NCBI GenBank assembly: GCA_017547865.1
Contig: JAFYOA010000440.1
Coordinates: 1 to 10,405, forward strand
Direction: 5' to 3'
DNA from: Clostridia bacterium
Lineage (GTDB): Bacteria > Bacillota_A > Clostridia > Oscillospirales > Acutalibacteraceae
DNA length: 10,405 nt
In this document: in pieces, positions 1-5,572 of the stretch
Numbering within the stretch: the stretch's first letter is position 1
Layout of the letters: every line of letters begins with the position of its first letter
Translations under genes and position numbers: made by a program
Notes under the pieces: model-generated
Told to the model about the DNA's origin: nothing
What the model saw: the letters and a program-made list of their open reading frames with translations, nothing else
Databases searched by the model: none

Positions 1-16
1 ATCCCTTCTTTGCGCC

Positions 17-1279
17 TCAGTCGTTATGCACGGTTGCTTTCAGGCGCTTTACCGTTCCGTTGCGCAGAACGATTTCTGCCTCCCAGGTATCTCCGTCTTT
101 GGTAAGAACGCCCCGCTGGCCCCAATTACAGGTAAAATTGCAGCTGAAGCTTTCATCGTAGCAGGTGTACACGTGCGTTCCGTTCTCATAAAAACGAACA
201 TAGTTGATCGTTTCGGGGTAAAGAGAAGCCACGCGGGGGAAACGCATGCCGCCGCAATGCATGTGCGGTTCAAATCCCTGGAAATAATACTGTTCTTCTT
301 CCGGGATTTCCTCCTGGGCAATGCCCAGCATATCTGCCATTCTCCAGGCAAAAAAGGCATCTTCTCCCCGGGTGATCTCCCAATAGGTCGGCGGTTCCTG
401 CTTGGTCATGGTGTTGAAATAACCCCAGGAGCAATAGGTTTCGGCGCACACGGCCAGCTGGCCGATGGCCTGGGAATCCTCGTTGATCACGATCGGCTTG
501 TTTTCCGCATAGGCTTTGGTTTTTACAATCAGGTTATACAGCTGCGAACGCGTTTGGCCGTTTCCGTGGATCAGCGCCACATCGCTTGCGCGACAAATTT
601 CCTCAAACACAAACCCGCCGTTGCTGCTGCAGCCCACGGGAATATCCGGCGCGATCCCCTTGATGATGTGGATCAGCGCCACCGCCCCCTGGGGTTCCTG
701 CAGAATGGGGAACCGGGAGAAACCGGCATTGTTCTGCTCGTTGGCCACTTCGATGATCACATTTGTATACCCGGCTTCTTTCAGGTGCCGTGTCATATTT
801 TCCGCAATGCGGATCATTGCCTGTGCATCCCGGATATTCTGTGTATTGTGGCCGTAAAAATAGCTGACGATAACCACCATGCCGATCTCGTCGCAGGCTT
901 CGATCAATTTATCCAGCCGCTGCAGATAGGCGGGATCGATCTCCGTTCCGTCATCCGAGTACGGATTATTCTTCAGCTCTTTGCCGTTGATCGTAAAGCA
1001 GGCACCGCCGCCCTGCATACCCACGGTAATGGCCCGCAAACCTTTGGCATACCACTGCGGCAGGGCTGCAATCAGTTCGTCGGTGTTCGTATCGGGGTCA
1101 AACACTTTGCCGTAACGATGGAACCGTTCGCGATCTTCACTGTCGAATATTCCCTGAATAAACCGGGAATTCATCAAAAGACCGTGCATTGCGGGCTTGC
1201 TGCCTTCAATTTCTTCGTATACCAATTTGCCGTTTATTCTGAATTTTTGCCCATCGATGGTAAGCTTGGTTTTCGGCAT
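17..1279 (-). CDS. GH5-like clan GH-A glycoside hydrolase, probably cytoplasmic
   Basis: Putative retaining glycosidase of 420 aa. The chain reads as a (beta/alpha)8 barrel over about residues 25-340 followed by a small beta-rich C-terminal tail. The best catalytic evidence is VIIEVANEQ, with Asn180-Glu181 in the position of the clan GH-A Asn-Glu acid/base pair. KPIVINEDS follows, with Glu267 a fitting nucleophile. RLDKLIEACDEIGMVVIVS (121-139) matches a GH5-style helix and strand. There is no signal peptide or anchor, so it should act on an imported oligosaccharide or glycoside inside the cell; the substrate cannot be read from sequence. The ATG at 1279 is preceded by GGAGG with 8-base spacing. 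It starts 79 bases after the permease gene, with no convincing promoter between, so the two are probably co-transcribed. The GH-A fold is fairly secure; the exact family (GH5 or an unclassified relative) is less so. Confidence 0.75.
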   Translation of the reverse strand: MPKTKLTIDGQKFRINGKLVYEEIEGSKPAMHGLLMNSRFIQGIFDSEDRERFHRYGKVFDPDTNTDELIAALPQWYAKGLRAITVGMQGGGACFTINGKELKNNPYSDDGTEIDPAYLQRLDKLIEACDEIGMVVIVSYFYGHNTQNIRDAQAMIRIAENMTRHLKEAGYTNVIIEVANEQNNAGFSRFPILQEPQGAVALIHIIKGIAPDIPVGCSSNGGFVFEEICRASDVALIHGNGQTRSQLYNLIVKTKAYAENKPIVINEDSQAIGQLAVCAETYCSWGYFNTMTKQEPPTYWEITRGEDAFFAWRMADMLGIAQEEIPEEEQYYFQGFEPHMHCGGMRFPRVASLYPETINYVRFYENGTHVYTCYDESFSCNFTCNWGQRGVLTKDGDTWEAEIVLRNGTVKRLKATVHND

Positions 1280-1325
1280 ATCCGTTGCCTCCGTTACTTA
1301 GTTGTGGGTTTAACAATACATTGAA

Positions 1326-1343
1326 CCGCGGGACGCCCGGCGG
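1326..1343. repeat. imperfect GC-rich inverted repeat between permease and glycosidase genes
   Basis: The arms CCG-CGGG and CCCG-(G)-CGG surround an ACG loop, giving 7 pairs with one bulged G. It lies just after the permease stop codon. No T-run follows on the minus strand, so it does not look like an efficient intrinsic terminator. It could stabilise or mark the 3' end of the permease message, or act as a partial terminator. It is the only notable structure in the 79-base gap. Confidence 0.4.
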
Positions 1344-1358
1344 AATTTCTTACAAAAT

Positions 1359-2282
1359 TCAAATTGCGGTAAACACCGCCACGAACAGCGGCATGGTTGC
1401 CACGCACACCACGGTGGAAAAAATATTGATGGCGGTGGCAAATTCGGGTTCCTTATGATTCAGCTGCGCCAGCTGGGTCACCGTAGCGGCAGCGGGGGTA
1501 ATGCAAGCAAGGAAAGCAATGAGCAGGATCTTGTCTCCATCCACCACCGGCAACTGCGAAAGCAGCTTCAGCACCACACCGGTGATGACCGGGTACACCA
1601 GGGTGCGCAGGGCCACCACGCGATAAATCCTCTTATCGGCCAGCACCTGCTTCGGCTTAATATCCGCCGCCAGAATACCGGCGATCAGCATGGAGACCGG
1701 CCCCAGCATACCGCCGAAAGACGAAGTAATATCTTTTACAAACACCGGCAGCCGCAGGCTGAAAACCGTAAGCACCAGGCCGATCATGATGGCGATGATG
1801 TTAACATTGAGCAGAACCTTTTTAATGTTGAAGGCTTCGTTGGAAGAGAACAGGCGAATGCCGTGGCTCCACACAAACACCAGCTGCACCGCCATAAACG
1901 CTGTGGAGAACACCACCCATTCCTCTCCCAGCGCGAACGAAACGATGGGAATGATCAGATTTCCCGCATTGGAGTACATAACAGAAGCACGCTCCACCGC
2001 GCTTTTGCTCACAAACCGGCCATAGAGCCAATCCAGCAGGTACAAAAGAATATGCAGCAGCAGCGCCGCGCCAAAGGCAAAGAGAAGCCCCGTGCGCATC
2101 TGCGGGGTCTGCTCAAAATCAAACGCATTGATAATGGCGGAGGGCATAAGCAGATACAGCGAAATTTTAGAAAGCACCGAAGACTCTTTGGATGTGACGA
2201 TCTTCAGTTTGGCAATAACAATACCTATGAGCATCATGCAGAACAGCTGCAGAATTTTATAAATCAAAAGTTTGGCTACCAT
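1359..2282 (-). CDS. AEC (auxin efflux carrier) family permease
   Basis: Membrane transport protein of 307 aa, the usual length for the bacterial AEC/Mem_trans family (PF03547), with about ten hydrophobic segments spread along the whole chain. Family signatures are visible: an N-terminal segment with LMPSAIINAF (45-54), the NAGN(L)IIP crossover motif at 105-112, and a C-terminal ITPAAATVTQLAQ (261-273) before the last helix. Family members carry small organic acids such as malate or malonate, amino acids or other amphipathic anions, usually by a secondary mechanism; the substrate here cannot be told. The ATG at 2282 has GGAGG 7 bases upstream and its own promoter. The glycosidase gene follows on the same strand, suggesting a two-gene transcript in which the carrier may move a product or co-substrate of the pathway. 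Confidence 0.9.
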   Translation of the reverse strand: MVAKLLIYKILQLFCMMLIGIVIAKLKIVTSKESSVLSKISLYLLMPSAIINAFDFEQTPQMRTGLLFAFGAALLLHILLYLLDWLYGRFVSKSAVERASVMYSNAGNLIIPIVSFALGEEWVVFSTAFMAVQLVFVWSHGIRLFSSNEAFNIKKVLLNVNIIAIMIGLVLTVFSLRLPVFVKDITSSFGGMLGPVSMLIAGILAADIKPKQVLADKRIYRVVALRTLVYPVITGVVLKLLSQLPVVDGDKILLIAFLACITPAAATVTQLAQLNHKEPEFATAINIFSTVVCVATMPLFVAVFTAI

Positions 2283-2314
2283 CGTATCTCCTCCGCGGAA
2301 TAGTTTGCGTCCAC

Positions 2315-2343
2315 ATTATAACACGCTGCCAGACCCACCGCAA
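2315..2343 (-). promoter_or_regulatory. sigma-A promoter for the AEC permease (and probably the glycosidase)
   Basis: On the minus strand, TTGCGG (2343-2338) is followed by a 17-base spacer and a perfect TATAAT (2320-2315). Transcription should start near 2308, leaving a leader of about 26 bases that contains the GGAGG ribosome site. The -35 is weak (3 of 6), which would suit activation or modest expression. Confidence 0.75.
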
Positions 2344-2361
2344 CCGTACGCACGCAAAATC

Positions 2362-2397
2362 AAAAAAGAAGAGCACCTGCGAAAAGCAAGTGCTCTT
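2362..2397 (-). terminator. intrinsic terminator after the isomerase pair
   Basis: Read on the minus strand, a 12-pair stem (AAGAGCACTTGC with GCAGGTGCTCTT, one T-G wobble) closes a TTTTC loop and is followed by C and six Ts. It begins 7 bases past the stop codon of the second isomerase gene, so it ends that operon ahead of the permease promoter. Confidence 0.9.
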
Positions 2398-2403
2398 TTG
2401 GGT

Positions 2404-3186
2404 TTATGCCAGTTTTTTCGCTTCTTCCAGACTGATCCGCAGGCATTCAAAAGGATCGCGGTCGCACAGTTCCTGCCCCAACACCAGCCATTCGGCACCG
2501 GCGTGGGCAGCGGCTTCGCTCCACAGGGGAAGATCCAGCAGTCCCTCGCCCAGGGGACATTCCTCTCGCAGCGGCAAGAAAAGATACATCTCATTTTCAC
2601 GAATCTTCTGGTCGCTCAGGCGGCACAGGGGCATGCGGCCGGCAAGACGCTCAAAAATATAGGGTTCCACCGCAGCACGGGAAAGACACAGCACATCCGT
2701 CTCGAACTGCAGGTCCAGCGCTTCGGCCTGCTCTGCAATACGGTCAAACACCCAGCGTTCGTCCATCCGGCGCAGGAATTCATGGTCCCGCAGAGAGTAC
2801 AGCGGCTGCAAGCCTTCTTCTTTCAGGCGGCGGCAGGCAGCTTCCAGCTTTTCAAAATACAGCGCCAGCATCTGCGGTCCGCGCTCAAAATATTCCATGG
2901 TCATGGTGCCCACACCCACGTTTTTGCACTTCAGCTGCTTGGCCTGTTCAATCATATCCTCCAAGCCAAAATCCGTTCTTGCAAAGGGCGAACGGAGAGA
3001 GGCAGCCTCCAACCCGATCTTTTCCAAATGGCGGGCAACCGCTTCGCGGCCGGCGTTTTTCAGCAGGCCGAATTCCAGTTCCACACCGTCAAATCCCATC
3101 TCCCGCAGGCGGGTCAGGGTGTGCAGCAAATCCTGTTCGTTTTGGCAGTACGCCCGCAGGGTATTCAGTTTCTCGGCAAACTTCAT
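2404..3186 (-). CDS. degenerate sugar-phosphate isomerase/epimerase-like TIM barrel
   Basis: A 260-aa xylose-isomerase-like TIM barrel (AP-endonuclease 2 fold, COG1082), clearly a paralogue of the gene just upstream. Shared landmarks are LREMGFDGVELEF (27-39), LGEG (212-215) and the C-terminal QELCDRDPFECLR (238-250). Aligned by eye with the upstream copy, two of its four expected metal ligands survive (Glu136, Asp164). The His is Arg189 and the last Glu is Gly237; the HxH of the active-site strand is Ser131-Leu-Arg133. It may be a non-catalytic partner of its neighbour or have a changed, metal-independent chemistry. The stop of the upstream gene and this ATG overlap as TGATG, implying translational coupling, with a purine-rich GGAAGGGGG as ribosome site. 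An in-frame GTG at 3189 would add one residue and cannot be excluded. A terminator follows. Confidence 0.85.
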   Translation of the reverse strand: MKFAEKLNTLRAYCQNEQDLLHTLTRLREMGFDGVELEFGLLKNAGREAVARHLEKIGLEAASLRSPFARTDFGLEDMIEQAKQLKCKNVGVGTMTMEYFERGPQMLALYFEKLEAACRRLKEEGLQPLYSLRDHEFLRRMDERWVFDRIAEQAEALDLQFETDVLCLSRAAVEPYIFERLAGRMPLCRLSDQKIRENEMYLFLPLREECPLGEGLLDLPLWSEAAAHAGAEWLVLGQELCDRDPFECLRISLEEAKKLA

Positions 3187-3992
3187 CACACAGCGCCCCC
3201 TTCCTCCGCAAGAACCGCTTTCAGCGCCTGCAATGCGTCCCGCAGGCAGTCAAAGGGATCCCGCTCGCAGTAGTCCTGTTCAATGGCCAGCACTTTCACG
3301 CCGGTCTCTTCTGCTTTTTTCAGCAGCTTGGGGTAATAAATATTGCCCTCGCCAATGGTGCCGGTGGTGGCGCCCGGGTAACCCAGGTGATCCAGCAATC
3401 CCAGGGTCACGTCTTTCACATGGAGAACGTCCATACGGCCGGCCACCTTTTCCAAATACTTTTCATGGTTCAGCCCGCCGTATTTCATCCAGAAAGAATC
3501 CTGAATAAAGTGGAATGCCTCGGGGTCGGTGTCTTCGATCAGCATATCGTACATCAGCCGGCCGTGGTAACGCACAAACTCAAAGGTATGGCTGTGGTAA
3601 GCAAAGGTCATGCCGTTCTTCTTCAGTTCCTGCACCGCCGGGGCAATATCCGAAAGGAATCGCCGGTAGCCTTCGTAGCCGTCGTCCAGGTAATAATGTT
3701 CCAAATCTCCCAGGCCAATGCTGCTGCAGCCCCAGGCCTTATGTTCTTCAATCAGCCGGGGCAGGTCGTTCAAAATACGCTTCAGCGGCGAATGAGACAC
3801 ACACACTTTGATGTCGTATTCCTTCACCACATCGGTAATAAAATCCACCGGAATGGTTGTACCGATCCGGGAAAACTGTACGGTATCAAAGCCGATCTCC
3901 CGTACACGGCGAATCGTTTCCGCAAATCCTTCCGAGGTTTGGGTAAAAGCACGCAGGGTATACAGCTGCGCGGCGGGGGTCAAATGGATCAC
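3186..3992 (-). CDS. sugar-phosphate isomerase/epimerase, xylose-isomerase-like TIM barrel
   Basis: A 268-aa cytoplasmic COG1082 barrel expected to isomerise or epimerise a keto-sugar, inositol or sugar-acid derivative using a divalent metal. The family pattern is complete: YHSHTFEF (His133, His135, Glu138), QDSFW (Asp165), LHVKD (His191, Lys193), GEG (214-216) and IEQDYCERDPFDCLR (Glu238). This fits the Glu/Asp/His/Glu metal set of tagatose-3-epimerase and IolE-type enzymes. The start is the GTG at 3992: AGGAGG (4005-4000) sits 7 bases before it, and the promoter overlaps the longer reading frame that begins at 4052, ruling that start out. It is first in a two-gene operon and overlaps the paralogue downstream. 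The substrate is unknown; the fold call is secure. Confidence 0.9.
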   Translation of the reverse strand: MIHLTPAAQLYTLRAFTQTSEGFAETIRRVREIGFDTVQFSRIGTTIPVDFITDVVKEYDIKVCVSHSPLKRILNDLPRLIEEHKAWGCSSIGLGDLEHYYLDDGYEGYRRFLSDIAPAVQELKKNGMTFAYHSHTFEFVRYHGRLMYDMLIEDTDPEAFHFIQDSFWMKYGGLNHEKYLEKVAGRMDVLHVKDVTLGLLDHLGYPGATTGTIGEGNIYYPKLLKKAEETGVKVLAIEQDYCERDPFDCLRDALQALKAVLAEEGGAV

Positions 3993-3999
3993 GGGGACT

Positions 4000-4005
4000 C
4001 CTCCT
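4000..4005 (-). promoter_or_regulatory. AGGAGG ribosome-binding site that fixes a GTG start
   Basis: A perfect AGGAGG on the minus strand lies 7 bases ahead of the GTG at 3992-3990. It is what places the start of the first isomerase gene 60 bases inside the maximal reading frame. Confidence 0.85.
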
Positions 4006-4028
4006 TCCAAAATAGGAACTCTGTTTTC

Positions 4029-4057
4029 ATTATAACAACCGAAAAATAGCATGTCAA
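4029..4057 (-). promoter_or_regulatory. perfect-consensus sigma-A promoter for the isomerase operon
   Basis: On the minus strand, TTGACA (4057-4052), a 17-base spacer and TATAAT (4034-4029) all match the consensus exactly. Transcription should start near 4022, giving a leader of about 30 bases. This is the strongest promoter in the window. No clear operator palindrome overlaps it, so expression may be high and constitutive unless a regulator coded elsewhere acts on it. Confidence 0.93.
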
Positions 4058-4081
4058 CGCAGGAAACTTACAGCCCCACGC

Positions 4082-4119
4082 AAAAAGCCCCTGCAAAAGC
4101 ATTTGCTTTGCAGAGGCTT
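4082..4119 (-). terminator. intrinsic terminator after the UroD-family gene
   Basis: On the minus strand, the stem AAGCCTCTGCAAA pairs with TTTGCAGGGGCTT (13 pairs, one wobble) around a 9-base loop, and the transcript ends in a run of five Ts that overlaps the stem base. It starts 23 bases after the UroD-family stop codon. The opposite strand is also T-rich after the stem (TTTGTTTTT), so it could work in both directions. Confidence 0.88.
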
Positions 4120-4141
4120 TGTTTTTATACCAAAATACAGC

Positions 4142-5407
4142 TCAGCGCCCGTTGAATTCCCGCACAGTCTCGTACATGGCAATGATATTTTCCACGGGGG
4201 TTTTGGCCACCACGTTATGAATAGGGCTGAACACATAGCCGCCGTTTTTGGAGAAGATCTCCAGACGTTCCCGCACCTGGCGGCGCACTTCCTCCGGCGT
4301 GCCGAAGGGCAGGGTCTTTTGGGTATCCACACCGCCACCCCAGAACACCAGCTTGTCGCCGTACTTGTCTTTCAGCATGTTGGCATCCATGCCGCGGGCG
4401 CTCACCTGCACCGGGTTCAGCACATCCACGCCCATTTCCACAAACTCATCCAGGTAGTTTACAATGCTGCCGCAGCAGTGGTAATAGGTCTTCCAGGAGG
4501 TGTTTTGGTGCACCCAGTCGTTGATCTTCTTATAATAAGGCTTATACAGGTCGCGGAAAATATCCACACTGAAGAACTCGCTGTTCTGCGTGCCGAAATC
4601 TGTGCCGCTGAGCCACACCACCTGAATGCGGTTGCCTACCGCCTGGCGGTAGATCTCCAGGTTTTTCAGCATCACTTCGGTCTGCATTTCGTACACGGTG
4701 CGAATGTACTCCGGATACAGAATATGCGCAGCCAGCCAGTCATCGAACCGGCGGATGCCCTTGGGTTCCAGCAGATGGGGACCGGCTACAATGGCGCTGT
4801 CGCCCAGGCCAAAGCCGCCCAGGTTGCCGATGATACCGTAGTCCGTCTCTTCAAACAGGAACTTCGACTTCTTTTCAAGATACGCAGCGGTCTCATCGGA
4901 GATCACGCTGAAATCGTTGGCATAGTCTTCCGCCGGGATCAGGTTGTCTTCGTCAAAATCTTCCACGCGGCTCAGAATATTATCAAAGAAATAACCGCCG
5001 GCCGGCATATGGCCACTGGGCGTGGCATTGCGGTTCCCCTGGGGATACAGAAACATGGAGCCGTCCGGGTTCACATCGTACTCGTTCCCTTCGGAGATCA
5101 GCGTGGGGGTACCGTCCGGCATACGGAAGGGCTTCAGAGGGCCATCGGGCACACCAAACATATTGGAAGGCATGTTCAGGCCGACAACGTCGCTGCCCGC
5201 CCAATCCATCACATCTTTTTCAATCCGGCCCAAAAGCTGGAACATTTCGGAAATTTCCACCGGTTTTTCTTCCAGACCAAGCGCCTTGCGGAAACGATAC
5301 AACGTGCTGGCGCTCATGCCGGTCTGCCCAGTGGCGCCCAAATCCACCACCACCCGGTCCGGCTGGCGGTGATTCAACGTTGCATCCAATCTTTCACGGG
5401 ATGTCAT
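4142..5407 (-). CDS. uroporphyrinogen decarboxylase (UroD/MtaA) family protein
   Basis: A 421-aa member of the UroD superfamily (PF01208), longer than true HemE (about 350 aa) and more like the MtaA/CmuA-type methyltransferase branch. Visible features are the opening MTSRERLDATLNHRQPDRV typical of the family, GLGDSAIVAGP (200-210), the zinc-type TYYHCCGS (His310, Cys312 in an HxC arrangement) and GGGVDTQKTLPFGTPEEV (357-374). In MtaA-like enzymes a third ligand, Cys, lies in the GGY(I/V)..P.C segment; here that segment is GGYVFSPIHN with His397. The ATG at 5407 follows AAAGGA with 8-base spacing and a good promoter at 5484-5456; the longer frame to 5683 crosses that promoter and is rejected. 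A role in heme synthesis is unlikely. Methyl transfer or a related reaction on a small substrate is the best inference. It is divergent from the HyuA-like ATPase. Confidence 0.88.
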   Translation of the reverse strand: MTSRERLDATLNHRQPDRVVVDLGATGQTGMSASTLYRFRKALGLEEKPVEISEMFQLLGRIEKDVMDWAGSDVVGLNMPSNMFGVPDGPLKPFRMPDGTPTLISEGNEYDVNPDGSMFLYPQGNRNATPSGHMPAGGYFFDNILSRVEDFDEDNLIPAEDYANDFSVISDETAAYLEKKSKFLFEETDYGIIGNLGGFGLGDSAIVAGPHLLEPKGIRRFDDWLAAHILYPEYIRTVYEMQTEVMLKNLEIYRQAVGNRIQVVWLSGTDFGTQNSEFFSVDIFRDLYKPYYKKINDWVHQNTSWKTYYHCCGSIVNYLDEFVEMGVDVLNPVQVSARGMDANMLKDKYGDKLVFWGGGVDTQKTLPFGTPEEVRRQVRERLEIFSKNGGYVFSPIHNVVAKTPVENIIAMYETVREFNGR

Positions 5408-5455
5408 ATTATCATTCCTTTCGGCTTTAAAATTCAAAACAGTGCTTTTGCCTGT

Positions 5456-5484
5456 ATTATAGCATTGCGCTCTCCGCGAGGCAA
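5456..5484 (-). promoter_or_regulatory. sigma-A promoter for the UroD-family gene
   Basis: Minus strand: TTGCCT (5484-5479), a 17-base spacer, and perfect TATAAT (5461-5456). Transcription should start near 5449, leaving a leader of about 40 bases. An ATTGC/GCAAT inverted pair (5464-5468 and 5481-5485) covers the spacer and -35, and could be an operator. Confidence 0.82.
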
Positions 5485-5538
5485 TACGGTATTCATCTTT
5501 TGCTTGCAATTCTCTACCGGGTTTGTTATGATGATTGC
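5464..5538. promoter_or_regulatory. possible operator cluster: four ATTGC/GCAAT pentamers
   Basis: The pentamer ATTGC or its complement occurs at 5464-5468, 5481-5485, 5506-5510 and 5534-5538, all within the divergent control region. The first pair faces inward over the UroD-side promoter. The third overlaps the -35 of the HyuA-side promoter, within TTGC-TT-GCAA (5500-5509). A short AT-rich pentamer can recur by chance, so this is only a candidate site for a shared regulator. Confidence 0.3.
5504..5532 (+). promoter_or_regulatory. sigma-A promoter for the HyuA-like gene
   Basis: TTGCAA (5504-5509), a 17-base spacer and TATGAT (5527-5532). Transcription should start near 5539, about 34 bases before the ATG. 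Its -35 is only 19 bases from that of the oppositely directed UroD-side promoter, so the two are back to back and could be controlled together. Confidence 0.78.
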
Positions 5539-5572
5539 AGTTCGACAAACCAAATGAAACTGGGGTGAAGTT

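Noticed and set aside
26..1324. Long plus-strand open frame (432 codons) opposite the glycosidase gene
   Set aside because: It is antisense to a gene with recognisable catalytic motifs and a ribosome site; its own translation is rich in His, Phe and Gly and shows no family motif or ribosome site.
4103..5557. Long plus-strand open frame (484 codons) opposite the UroD-family gene
   Set aside because: A shadow of GC-biased third positions on the opposite strand. It has no recognisable domain and runs into the divergent promoter region.
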